From contig JBMOJH010000053.1 of the NCBI GenBank assembly GCA_049316905.1, positions 1 to 21,881 of the forward strand: 21,881 nt of DNA, read 5' to 3'. The first letter of the stretch is position 1. The number at the start of each line of letters is the position of its first letter. This document shows positions 13,585 to 20,883 of the stretch, one piece after another. The notes beneath the pieces were generated by a model. That model searched no databases. It was not told the origin of the DNA and saw nothing but the letters and a program-made list of their open reading frames with translations. Made by a program: the position numbers and the translations under genes. The DNA is from CAIPVR01 sp049316905 (GTDB taxonomy: Bacteria; Actinomycetota; Acidimicrobiia; Acidimicrobiales; Microtrichaceae).

Positions 13585-14712
13585 TCAGTCGAACAGGCCC
13601 GCCTCGGAGGCCGGGATCGCCGAGGCGGGCGGCACCAGGCCCAGGTGGCGCCACGCCGCCGGGGTGGCGGTCCGGCCCCGCGGGGTGCGCAGCAGCAGGC
13701 CCTGCTGGATCAGATACGGCTCGTAGACGTCCTCGACGGTCTCGGTGGGCTCCGACACCGCGATGGCCAGCGTGGACAGGCCCACCGGCCCGCCGCCGAA
13801 GCGCTCGCAGATCGCGGAGAGGATGGAGCGGTCCACCTTGTCGAGACCGAGGACGTCGATGCCGAACAGCTCGAGGCCCTCGCGGGCCACCGCGGCGTCG
13901 ATCGTGCCGTCGCCCTCCACCTCCGCCACGTCGCGCACCCGGCGGAGGAGGCGATTCGCGATCCGGGGTGTGCCCCGGCTCCGGCCGGCGATCTCCACGG
14001 CTCCGTCGCCGTCGATGACGGCGCCCAGGATCGCCGCGGCCCGCACCACGATGGCCCGGAGGTCGTCGGGCTCGTAGTAGTCGAGCCGAGCAACCAGACC
14101 GAACCGGTCGCGCAGCGGGCCGGTGATCAGCCCCGTGCGGGTGGTGGCCCCGACCAGGCAGAACCGCGGCAGGTCGAGGCGGATGGAACGGGCGGCCGGC
14201 CCCTTGCCCAGCACGATGTCGAGCTGGAAGTCCTCCATCGCCGGGTAGAGGACCTCCTCCACCGAGCGGGACAGTCGGTGGATCTCGTCGATGAAGAGGA
14301 CGTCACCCTCCCCCAACTTCGTGAGGATCGCGGCCAGATCGCCGGGGCGCTCGAGCGCGGGGCCGGAGGTGATGTGCAGCGTGACGCCCATCTCGGCCGC
14401 GACGATCCCCGCGAGTGACGTCTTGCCGAGGCCGGGCGGGCCGGCGAAGAGCAGGTGGTCGGCGGCCTGACCCCGACGGCGGGCGGCCTCGAGGATGACC
14501 GAGAGGCGGCGCTTCAGCTCCGTCTGGCCGACGAACTCCTCCAGGGTGCGTGGGCGCAGCGAGGTGACCGGGTCGAGCGGGTCGGGCGCCAGCAGCGGGT
14601 CGGCGACCGGGCCGGCCGCCGCGGATGCCGCCCCGGTGGCTGCCCCGTTGGCCTCCTCGTCGGCCTCCTCGTCGGGCAGCGCCGAGGGGTCGAGCAGCTC
14701 GTCGCGGGCCAC
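13585..14712 (-). CDS. ruvB: Holliday junction branch-migration helicase RuvB
   Basis: A 375-residue AAA+ ATPase, the hexameric motor that RuvA loads on Holliday junctions. Walker A is GPPGLGKTS (91-99), Walker B LFIDEIH (139-145), sensor 1 GATTRTG (188-194), and GPLRDRFG (198-205) carries the arginine finger. The C-terminal winged-helix domain ends in EPYLIQQGLLLRTPRGR. The N-terminal part before SLRPRTLEEFVGQ is about 50 residues, acidic and Ala-rich, longer than the roughly 20 in most RuvB proteins; no later in-frame ATG or GTG would shorten it. The GTG at 14712 lies 8 nt after the ruvA stop codon. It is the last gene of ruvC-ruvA-ruvB. Confidence 0.96.
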   Translation of the reverse strand: MARDELLDPSALPDEEADEEANGAATGAASAAAGPVADPLLAPDPLDPVTSLRPRTLEEFVGQTELKRRLSVILEAARRRGQAADHLLFAGPPGLGKTSLAGIVAAEMGVTLHITSGPALERPGDLAAILTKLGEGDVLFIDEIHRLSRSVEEVLYPAMEDFQLDIVLGKGPAARSIRLDLPRFCLVGATTRTGLITGPLRDRFGLVARLDYYEPDDLRAIVVRAAAILGAVIDGDGAVEIAGRSRGTPRIANRLLRRVRDVAEVEGDGTIDAAVAREGLELFGIDVLGLDKVDRSILSAICERFGGGPVGLSTLAIAVSEPTETVEDVYEPYLIQQGLLLRTPRGRTATPAAWRHLGLVPPASAIPASEAGLFD

Positions 14713-14720
14713 GGCTGGCC

Positions 14721-15320
14721 TCAGGCCGCCGCGAGGCGACGGAGGGCCTCGCGGAGCAGGTCGGAGGAGTCGCCCTCGGTCGGCAGGTCCGCCACCGCAC
14801 GGGCGATCTCGTCGGGCCCGTAGCCGAGGTTGGCCAGGGCGTCGCGCACGTCGGAGCGCACCGACGGCGCCCCACCCCCGAGGGCCGCCACCGTGGACGC
14901 CGTGAGGTCGACCTCGGGCAGGTCGAGGCGGGACTTCAGCTCCACCAGCAGTCGGGCCGCGGTCTTCTTCCCCACCCCCGGCACCAGGCAGAGGGCGGCC
15001 ACGTCGTCGGCCGCGAGCACGGCCCGCAGGCCCGACGGGTCGTGGACCGAGAGGATCGCGAGACCCAGCGCGGGGCCCACGCCGTGGGTGCCGATCAGGG
15101 TCTCGAAGACCCGGCGCTCGTCCGCGGTGGGGAAGCCGTAGAGGGTCTGGGCGTCCTCGCGGACGGCGTGGTGGACGTGGACGAACACCTCGCCGCCCAC
15201 CTCCCCGATCCCGATCGCGGTGGCGGTCGTGACCTGCACCCGGTAGCCGAGCCCGCCCACCTCCACGAGGAGCTCGGCCCCGTCGCGGTCGAGCAGCGTG
15301 CCGCGCAGCGAGCCGATCAC
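14721..15320 (-). CDS. ruvA: Holliday junction DNA-binding protein RuvA
   Basis: A 199-residue protein, the normal RuvA size, that binds Holliday junctions as a tetramer and recruits RuvB. The N-terminus VIGSLRGTLLDRDG (GTG read as Met) and GLGYRVQV form the OB-fold domain. The first helix-hairpin-helix region is around GPALGLAIL, and the second is LCLVPGVGKKTAARLLVELK. The C-terminal domain (SDVRDALANLGYGPDEIARAV) is the flexible RuvB-contacting part. The GTG at 15320 overlaps the ruvC stop as GTGA. The frame stays open upstream but is antiparallel to ruvC and shows no RuvA similarity, so the longer start is rejected. Confidence 0.96.
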   Translation of the reverse strand: MIGSLRGTLLDRDGAELLVEVGGLGYRVQVTTATAIGIGEVGGEVFVHVHHAVREDAQTLYGFPTADERRVFETLIGTHGVGPALGLAILSVHDPSGLRAVLAADDVAALCLVPGVGKKTAARLLVELKSRLDLPEVDLTASTVAALGGGAPSVRSDVRDALANLGYGPDEIARAVADLPTEGDSSDLLREALRRLAAA

Positions 15321-15802
15321 CGCGCCACCAACCCGGGACTCACCGCCACGTGGGTCAGCGCCACTGCGGCGGCATCGGCCGCGTCGGGCGGCGACGGGGC
15401 CACGGGGAGGTCCAAGAGGATCTGCACCATGCGTTGCACCTGGTCCTTGTCGGCGTCGCCGTCGCCGGCGACCGCGCCCTTCACCTCGTTCGGGGAGTAC
15501 TCGGCCACGTCGAGGCCGCGGCCGGCCGCCTCGGCCATGAGCACCCCGGAGGCCTGCCCCACGCCCATCGCGGTGCGCACGTTCACCTGGAACAGCACCC
15601 GCTCCAGGGCCACGGCCCCGGGGCGGAACTCGTCGAGGAGCGACCGGAAGTCGGCCGCCAGCTCGGCGAGACGCCGTGGTACCGGGTCGGACGGGGCGGT
15701 GCGCAGCACGCCGAGCGCCACGGCGCGCGGACGGCGGCCGCGGGCGTCGAGCACGCAGTAACCGCATCGGGACAGGCCCGGATCCACGCCGAGGACGAAC
15801 AC
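15317..15802 (-). CDS. ruvC: Crossover junction endodeoxyribonuclease RuvC
   Basis: A 161-residue Holliday junction resolvase with an RNase H-like fold. The four catalytic acids are visible: D7 in LGVDPGLSRCGY, E67 in VALERVLF, and D140 and D143 in PPDAADAAAVALTH. The GTG at 15802 is preferred over a more upstream in-frame GTG at 15973. Homology begins exactly there, and a TAGCAT -10 hexamer lies 7 nt before it, which would put the transcript start at the codon (leaderless). It is the first gene of ruvC-ruvA-ruvB and divergent from the ABC exporter. Confidence 0.96.
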   Translation of the reverse strand: MFVLGVDPGLSRCGYCVLDARGRRPRAVALGVLRTAPSDPVPRRLAELAADFRSLLDEFRPGAVALERVLFQVNVRTAMGVGQASGVLMAEAAGRGLDVAEYSPNEVKGAVAGDGDADKDQVQRMVQILLDLPVAPSPPDAADAAAVALTHVAVSPGLVAR

Positions 15803-15809
15803 AGGTTCG

Positions 15810-15815
15810 ATGCTA
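15810..15815 (-). promoter_or_regulatory. Candidate leaderless promoter (-10) of ruvCAB
   Basis: On the minus strand TAGCAT is followed by exactly 7 nt and then the ruvC GTG. The flanking 12-mer CCGCCTAGCATC (15809-15820) recurs before yajC. No TTGACA-like -35 is seen at 16-18 nt, and no SOS-type LexA box is apparent in the 83 nt divergent gap. Confidence 0.5.
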
Positions 15816-15885
15816 GGCGGCGTCGGGGCGGCTCCGGTGGACCCGTCCTTCAGCCGGGCCCGGACCTGCCGATAGCAGTGGGGTG

Positions 15886-17106
15886 ATGCGTCGTCGTTCC
15901 CTCCCCGCGCCCCCGGTCGGCGCCGACACCGACCCTCCGGTCCCGGCACACGACCCGGCACCGGCTCCCGCACCCGCGGACGCTCCCGTGGCGGTGGTGC
16001 GCGACGTCCAACAGCGCTTCGGTCGGGTCACCGCGCTCGACGGGCTGTCCTTCGATGTGCCCCGGGGAGCGATCACCGTCCTGCTCGGCCCCAACGGCGC
16101 CGGGAAGACCACGGCGATCCGCCTGATCACCGGTGCCATGCGTCCAACCGCCGGGCAGGTCCACACCTTCGGGCTGGACCCCGACGAGGACGGCCACCTG
16201 GTGCGACCGCGCTGCGGCGTGGTGTCGGCCAAGCCGGCGCTCTACGACCGGCTGACCGGGCGCGAGAACCTCGACTACGCCGCCGCGCTCTACGAGGTGG
16301 ACCGCGAGGAGGTGGCCGACCGGATCGTGTCGGCCGCCGCCCGCTTCGGGATCGACGCCGCCCTCGACGACCTGGTGGGCGGGTACTCCACCGGGATGAA
16401 GACCCGCCTCGCGCTCGCCCGCTCGGTGCTGCACGAGCCGGAGCTGCTCCTGTTCGACGAGCCCACCTCGGGCCTCGACCCCGAGTCCTCCTACGCCGTG
16501 CTCGACCTGATCCGCTCGATGGCCGCCGAGGGTCGCACGGTCCTGATGTGCACCCACCTCCTGGCCGAGGCCGAAGGCCTGGCCGACCGGGTGGTGATCA
16601 TGGAGCGCGGCCGCGACCTGCTCGCCGGCCCGCCCGACGAGCTCGCCCGTCGCTACTGGCCCGTGCAGGAGATCCGACTCGAGGCCGAGGACCCCGCCGC
16701 GCTGGACCGCGTCGCGGGATGGCAGGGCGTGGCGTCGTACCGCCGTGACGGCGAGCTGGCCCTCGTGGCGCTGGACGACCCGGCGACCCTCCCCGACTTC
16801 GTCGGCGCGCTGGTCGGCGACGGGGTGCGGCTGCGGCGGGTCGACCCCCACCGTCCGACCCTCGAGGACCTGTACTTCGCGGTCCGGGCCGGGCGTCCGG
16901 CCGACACTGCGGTCCCGGGTCGCCGGGTGTCGCCGCCGGAGATGACCGCGGCGATGACCGTCGCCGCCGATGCCGGTGATCGTGACGCCGACCGCCTCGA
17001 CGAGTGGTTGGTGCCCGCACCGGACTCCCCGGCCGCGCTCGACGGAACGACCCCGGCCGGACGCGATGCCGCTCCGGCCCACCCGCACCGGGAGGGTGCC
17101 CGATGA
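15886..17106 (+). CDS. ABC transporter ATP-binding protein (ABC-2 exporter type)
   Basis: A 406-residue ATPase subunit. An Ala/Pro-rich N-terminal segment (1-35) precedes the nucleotide-binding domain: Walker A GPNGAGKTT (68-76), signature YSTGMKTRL (167-175), Walker B LLLFDEP (187-193) with GLDP, and the H-loop CTHLLAEAE (H224). At the Q-loop (GVVSAKPALYDRLTGRENL) the usual Gln appears to be Ala, a variation seen in drug- and sodium-exporter-like NatA/CcmA-type ATPases but not certain here. The last 80 residues are a low-complexity Asp/Ala/Pro tail. The start could also be the GTG 3 nt upstream; a weak TAGCAG hexamer (15873-15878) lies 7 nt before the ATG. The stop overlaps the permease start (ATGA). 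The substrate cannot be told. Confidence 0.93.
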   Translation: MRRRSLPAPPVGADTDPPVPAHDPAPAPAPADAPVAVVRDVQQRFGRVTALDGLSFDVPRGAITVLLGPNGAGKTTAIRLITGAMRPTAGQVHTFGLDPDEDGHLVRPRCGVVSAKPALYDRLTGRENLDYAAALYEVDREEVADRIVSAAARFGIDAALDDLVGGYSTGMKTRLALARSVLHEPELLLFDEPTSGLDPESSYAVLDLIRSMAAEGRTVLMCTHLLAEAEGLADRVVIMERGRDLLAGPPDELARRYWPVQEIRLEAEDPAALDRVAGWQGVASYRRDGELALVALDDPATLPDFVGALVGDGVRLRRVDPHRPTLEDLYFAVRAGRPADTAVPGRRVSPPEMTAAMTVAADAGDRDADRLDEWLVPAPDSPAALDGTTPAGRDAAPAHPHREGAR

Positions 17107-18005
17107 CCGCCACCAGCTTCCCGGCCCCCGACACGGCCGCTCCCCGGCGACGCCGGGCGCACCGCTCGCGGGCCGCCCGGCAGTTCGAACGCCACCGCAT
17201 GCTCGTGGTGGCGCGGACCGACCTGCGCCAGCTCGTGAAGTCCAAGGACTACTGGATGCCGATGGTCGCCCTCGGCGCCCTGTTCTTCCTGGTGATCCCC
17301 ACGGTCCTGCTGCTGACGATCACCCGCATCGGCGACATCTCGATGGTGCAGCAGGCGAGCCAGGCGCTGCAGCTGCTCCCGCCGTCGGCCCAGAAGGCGG
17401 TGCAGGGTGCCAGCCCCCAGGGCCGGACGGCGTACGCGCTCGCCGTCTACCTGTTCGCCCCGGTGGCGGTCGTGGTGCCGCTGACGATCTCCACCGCGGT
17501 GGGCGCCGCGACCCTCGTGGGCGAGCGCGAGCGCGGCACCGGCGAGTTCCTGGCCCACTCCCCCGCCTCCGTGCGCGAGATCTACCTCGGCAAGCTGCTC
17601 GCCAGCTTCGTGCCGGGCTACCTCACCACGCTGGTGGGCTTCGGCTGCTACTCGTTGGTGGTCAACCTGGTGGTGGGCCCGAAGGTGGGCGGCTGGTTCT
17701 TCCCGACCCTCGAGTGGTGGGTGATGATGCTCTGGATCATCCCGCCGTTCCTGCTGCTGACCCTGTCGCTGGTCCTGCGACTGTCGGCCCGGGTGCGCTC
17801 GACCGCAGCGGCCCAGCAGGCGTCGGGGCTGATCACGCTGCCGCTGATCGGGATCGCCTACAGCCAGGCGACCGGCGCGCTGATGGGCACGGGCATGGCC
17901 GCAGGGCTGCTGCTCGGGACGCTCGCGTGGGTCGTGGCGGCGGTGAGCCTGCACCGCGGCGTGAGGTCCGTGACCCGCCAGCGGCTCCTCGGCGTCACCC
18001 AGTAA
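17103..18005 (+). CDS. ABC-2 type transporter permease
   Basis: A 300-residue integral membrane partner of the preceding ATPase, with which its ATG overlaps by 4 nt. A basic N-terminal tail (RRRRAHRSRAARQFERHR) precedes LVVARTDLRQLVKSKDYW and TM1 (about 53-74). Around residue 140 comes the ABC-2 coupling-region pattern GERERGTGEFLAHSPASVREIYLGKLL, followed by further hydrophobic segments to about residue 280, six in total. A longer in-frame start at 17004 overlaps the ATPase and gives no family similarity. This is the NatB/ABC2_membrane type permease; exported substrate unknown. Strand and promoter differ from the surrounding housekeeping genes, so it looks like an insertion into the conserved yebC-ruvC interval. 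Confidence 0.9.
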   Translation: MTATSFPAPDTAAPRRRRAHRSRAARQFERHRMLVVARTDLRQLVKSKDYWMPMVALGALFFLVIPTVLLLTITRIGDISMVQQASQALQLLPPSAQKAVQGASPQGRTAYALAVYLFAPVAVVVPLTISTAVGAATLVGERERGTGEFLAHSPASVREIYLGKLLASFVPGYLTTLVGFGCYSLVVNLVVGPKVGGWFFPTLEWWVMMLWIIPPFLLLTLSLVLRLSARVRSTAAAQQASGLITLPLIGIAYSQATGALMGTGMAAGLLLGTLAWVVAAVSLHRGVRSVTRQRLLGVTQ

Positions 18006-18016
18006 CACCCGCGCCG

Positions 18017-18030
18017 GCGACCTACGTCGC
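18017..18030. terminator. Short hairpin between convergent genes
   Basis: GCGAC-CTAC-GTCGC forms a perfect 5 bp stem with a 4 nt loop. It spans the peroxiredoxin stop codon, 12 nt past the permease stop. The two convergent genes are only 16 nt apart, so a bidirectional terminator is expected here, but the stem is short and lacks T-runs. Confidence 0.22.
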
Positions 18031-18501
18031 GGTGGCGAGGGAGGCGACCACGTCCACGAGCTCCTCCACCGGCCGGTAACCCAGCCCCGGCCCGACGTAG
18101 CGGTGCGTGTAGCGGATGACCCCCTCCGCATCGAGCACGAACGTGCAGCGGCGGTACAGGTCGAGCAGCCCGAGCACCCCGTAGGTCCGGGCGACCTCCT
18201 TGTCCTCGTCGCTCAGCTGCGGGAACGCGAACCCGCCCTGACGGTCCGAGAACCGCAGGTGCGACTCCGGCGACTGGTGCGACACGGCGAGCACCTGCGC
18301 GTCGAGCGACTCGAACGCGGAGATCCCCGCGGTGTACTCGCTGAGCTGGCGGGCGCACATCGGCGAGCTGTCGCCCGGGTAGAAGAGCAGCACGACGCAG
18401 CGACCGCGGTGGTCCGACAGGGTGAACTCGCCGAACTCGCGGGTCCGGCCGTCCACCCCCGGGAGCGTGAAGTCGGGCGCGGTGGCGCCCACGGGCAGCA
18501 T
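18022..18501 (-). CDS. Peroxiredoxin (AhpC/TSA family, BCP-like)
   Basis: A 159-residue thioredoxin-fold peroxidase that reduces hydroperoxides in the cytoplasm. The fold signatures are APDFTLPGVDG (8-18), VVLLFYPGDSSPMC (36-49) and a conserved Arg in YRRCTFVLD (116-124). The active-site motif PxxxTxxC reads P42-GDS-S46-PM-C49, with Ser for the usual Thr. There is no Cys five residues after C49, where E. coli BCP has its resolving cysteine. The other cysteines are C35 and C119, so it may work as a 1-Cys enzyme. The ATG lies 9 nt after the yebC stop, with GGGAG overlapping that stop region, so the two are probably co-transcribed. Subfamily call is moderate. Confidence 0.9.
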   Translation of the reverse strand: MLPVGATAPDFTLPGVDGRTREFGEFTLSDHRGRCVVLLFYPGDSSPMCARQLSEYTAGISAFESLDAQVLAVSHQSPESHLRFSDRQGGFAFPQLSDEDKEVARTYGVLGLLDLYRRCTFVLDAEGVIRYTHRYVGPGLGYRPVEELVDVVASLATAT

Positions 18502-18510
18502 CTGACTCCC

Positions 18511-19260
18511 TCAGCCCTCGACGGCGGCCAGGACCTCGTCGGGGATGTCGAAGTTGGCGAACACGTCCTGCACGTCGTCCTGGTCGTCGAGCGCGTCGAT
18601 CAGCCGCAGCACGCCCTTCGCGGCCTCGGCGGTGTCGATCGCGACCGTCGCCGACGGGAGCATCGTGAGGTCCGACGCCTCGACGGCGAGCCCCGCCTCC
18701 TCGATGGCCTGCCGCACGGCCGAGGTGTCCACCGCCGCGCAGGTGACCGTCCACATCTCGCCGTCACCGGAGATGTCCTCGGCCCCGGCGTCGAGCGCCG
18801 CGAGCATCAGGTCGTCCTCGGCCACGGACCCCGGCACCATCACCACGCCCTTGCGCTCGAACTGCCACGCCACCGCGCCGGGCTCGGCGAGCGACCCGCC
18901 GAGCTTGGTGAAGGTCGAGCGGATCTCGGCACCGGTGCGGTTCCGGTTGTCGGTGAGCGCCTCGACGTACACGGCCACCCCGCCGGGCGCGTAGCCCTCG
19001 TAGGTCACCGACTCGTAGTTCACGCCCTCGAGCTCGCCGGTGCCGCGCTTGATCGCCCGCTCGATCGTGTCCATGGGCACCGACGCGTCCCGCGCCTTCT
19101 GGAACATCGTCCGCAGCGTGGGGTTGGTCTCGGGGTCGCCACCGCCGTTGCGGGCGGCCACCTCGACCTGCCGGATGAGCTTCGCGAAGAGCTTGCCGCG
19201 CTTCTTGTCCGCGGCGCCCTTCTTGTGCTTGATGGTCGCCCACTTCGAGTGACCCGACAT
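18511..19260 (-). CDS. yebC: YebC/PmpR family protein
   Basis: A 249-residue cytoplasmic protein of a family proposed to act as transcription regulators and, for some members, as ribosome-associated factors helping polyproline translation. The start is the ATG at 19260 because every family member begins with MSGHSKWATIKHKKGAADKKRGK; an in-frame GTG 30 nt upstream only adds non-conserved residues. Other conserved blocks are PTLRTMFQKARDASVPMDTIERAIKRG, YEGYAPGGVAVYVEALTDNRNRT and LGGSLAEPGAVAWQFERKG. An AGGAG lies 12 nt upstream, which is unusually far. It lies 60 nt after pdxT and just before the peroxiredoxin gene; pdxT-yebC-ruvC is the common actinobacterial order, here interrupted. Confidence 0.94.
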   Translation of the reverse strand: MSGHSKWATIKHKKGAADKKRGKLFAKLIRQVEVAARNGGGDPETNPTLRTMFQKARDASVPMDTIERAIKRGTGELEGVNYESVTYEGYAPGGVAVYVEALTDNRNRTGAEIRSTFTKLGGSLAEPGAVAWQFERKGVVMVPGSVAEDDLMLAALDAGAEDISGDGEMWTVTCAAVDTSAVRQAIEEAGLAVEASDLTMLPSATVAIDTAEAAKGVLRLIDALDDQDDVQDVFANFDIPDEVLAAVEG

Positions 19261-19320
19261 CTCGTTGACCGTCTCCTGGTTCCGCGGCACCCCTCCGGGC
19301 GCCGACCGACGCTCCCCTTG

Positions 19321-19902
19321 CTAGCCGAGGAGGAACAGCTCGTGCAGGCGCGTGTCGCCGGCGAGCTCCGGGTGGAAGATCGCGGCGGTCACCGCGCCCC
19401 CGCGCACGAGCGCCGGCCGCCCGTCCACCCGCGCGAGCACCTCCACCCCCGGACCCACCCGCTCGATGACCGGCGCCCGGATGCACACGGCGTGGAACGG
19501 GGCGTCGCCGAGGCCCGCCGCGGCGAGCGCCGGGACCTCGACATCGGTCTCGAAGCTCTCCACCTGGCGGCCGAAGCCGTTGCGGCGCACCGCGATGTCG
19601 AGGCCGCCGAGGCAGTGCTGGTCGGGACGTCCGTCGAGGATCTCCGAGGAGAGCAGGATGGCCCCCGCGCAGGTTCCGAACGTGGGGCGGCCCGCCGCGA
19701 CGAACTCCCGGAGCGGTTCCAGCAGCCCGGAGCGCTCGGCCATCATCGACATGGTGGTGGACTCGCCACCGGGCACGACCAGCCGGTCGCAGTCGGCGAG
19801 ATCGGCAGGGGTGCGGACCCGCACCGTGGCGGCGCCGAGCCCCTCGAGCGTGCGGGCGTGCAGGTCGAACGCCCCCTGGAGGGCGAGGACGCCGACCTTC
19901 AC
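19321..19902 (-). CDS. pdxT: Pyridoxal 5'-phosphate synthase glutaminase subunit PdxT
   Basis: A 193-residue class I glutamine amidotransferase that frees ammonia from glutamine and channels it to PdxS. The N-terminus KVGVLALQGAFDLH and VVPGGESTTM (42-51) are diagnostic. The catalytic triad is C78 (TFGTCAGAILLS), H177 and E179 (IFHPEL). The family block VRRNGFGRQVESF is at 105-117. The GTG at 19902 is 7 nt from the pdxS stop codon, so the pair is surely one transcript. Normal length. Confidence 0.96.
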   Translation of the reverse strand: MKVGVLALQGAFDLHARTLEGLGAATVRVRTPADLADCDRLVVPGGESTTMSMMAERSGLLEPLREFVAAGRPTFGTCAGAILLSSEILDGRPDQHCLGGLDIAVRRNGFGRQVESFETDVEVPALAAAGLGDAPFHAVCIRAPVIERVGPGVEVLARVDGRPALVRGGAVTAAIFHPELAGDTRLHELFLLG

Positions 19903-19909
19903 CGCGTGA

Positions 19910-20824
19910 TCACCAACCGCGGTCGGCGAGACGGACGTCGAGATCGTCCATGCCGATGCCGGTCATCGGCGCCCCGAGCCCGCGGCTGACCTTGGCCAGG
20001 ATGTGCGGGTCGTCGTAGTGCGTGGTCGCCTCGACGATGGCCTTCGCCCGCGGCGCCGGGTCGTCGGACTTGAAGATGCCCGAGCCCACGAACACCGCCT
20101 GCGCGCCGAGCTGCATGGCGAGCGCGGCATCCGCGGGCGTCGCGATGCCACCGGCGCAGAACAGCGGGACGGGCAGCGTGCCGGTCTCGGCCACCTCCTG
20201 CACCAGCGGGAGCGGCGCCTGGAGCCGCTTGGCCCAGTCGAACTGCTCCGCGGCGTCGGCCTGGGTGAGCTTGCGGATGTCGCCCAGGATGTTCCGCAGG
20301 TGGCGCACCGCCTCGACGATGTTGCCGGTGCCGGCCTCGCCCTTGGAGCGGATCATGCAGGCACCCTCGGAGATGCGCCGCAGCGCCTCGCCCAGGTTGG
20401 TGGCGCCGCACACGAACGGCACGGTGAAGGCCCACTTGTCGATGTGGTGGGTCTCGTCGGCCGGGCTGAGCACCTCGGACTCGTCGACGTAGTCGACCCC
20501 GAGCGCCTCCAGGATCTGGGCCTCGACGAAGTGGCCGATCCGGGCCTTCGCCATCACCGGGATGGTCACGGCCTCCTGGATGCCCACGATCATCGCGGGG
20601 TCGCTCATGCGGGCCACGCCGCCGTCGACGCGGATGTCGGCCGGCACCCGCTCGAGGGCCATCACGGCGCAGGCGCCGGCGTCCTCGGCGATGCGGGCCT
20701 GCTCGGGCGTGACGACGTCCATGATGACGCCGCCCTTGAGCATCTCGGCGAGGCCGCGCTTGACGAGCTGGGTCCCTCGGTCGTGCGGGGTGGTGGGACC
20801 GGGATCCTGGGGGGACTGAGCCAT
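19910..20824 (-). CDS. pdxS: Pyridoxal 5'-phosphate synthase lyase subunit PdxS
   Basis: A 304-residue TIM-barrel synthase that builds PLP from ribose 5-phosphate, glyceraldehyde 3-phosphate and ammonia. Active-site residues D36 (VIMDVVT), K93 (PVMAKARIGH) and K161 (IRSKGEAGTGNIVEA) correspond to D24, K81 and K149 of the B. subtilis enzyme with a constant offset of 12. VFVGSGIFKSDDP is also characteristic. The ATG at 20824 has a TAGACT -10 hexamer 6 nt upstream and no ribosome-binding site, so the message is probably leaderless. With PdxT it gives a complete de novo vitamin B6 route. Confidence 0.97.
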   Translation of the reverse strand: MAQSPQDPGPTTPHDRGTQLVKRGLAEMLKGGVIMDVVTPEQARIAEDAGACAVMALERVPADIRVDGGVARMSDPAMIVGIQEAVTIPVMAKARIGHFVEAQILEALGVDYVDESEVLSPADETHHIDKWAFTVPFVCGATNLGEALRRISEGACMIRSKGEAGTGNIVEAVRHLRNILGDIRKLTQADAAEQFDWAKRLQAPLPLVQEVAETGTLPVPLFCAGGIATPADAALAMQLGAQAVFVGSGIFKSDDPAPRAKAIVEATTHYDDPHILAKVSRGLGAPMTGIGMDDLDVRLADRGW

Positions 20825-20830
20825 GGGTGC

Positions 20831-20836
20831 AGTCTA
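20831..20836 (-). promoter_or_regulatory. Candidate leaderless promoter (-10) of pdxST
   Basis: On the minus strand TAGACT is followed by 6 nt and the pdxS ATG. The context GGCGCGTCGGTAGACT closely resembles that before rel (5127-5137, then GCGC). No Shine-Dalgarno lies between hexamer and start codon. No PdxR/MocR-like repeats are recognised in the 59 nt gap. Confidence 0.5.
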
Positions 20837-20883
20837 CCGACGCGCCCCCCGTGCACCGGAAGCCGGTTGCCCGTGGGCGGGCG

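Noticed and set aside
15321..15767. N-terminal extension of RuvA
   Set aside because: Overlaps ruvC in another frame, has no homology, and the GTGA overlap gives the standard 199-residue RuvA.
19261..19290. Upstream GTG start for YebC (10 extra residues)
   Set aside because: The family begins with MSGHSKW; the extra residues are not conserved and the preceding GGAGG is too close to that GTG.
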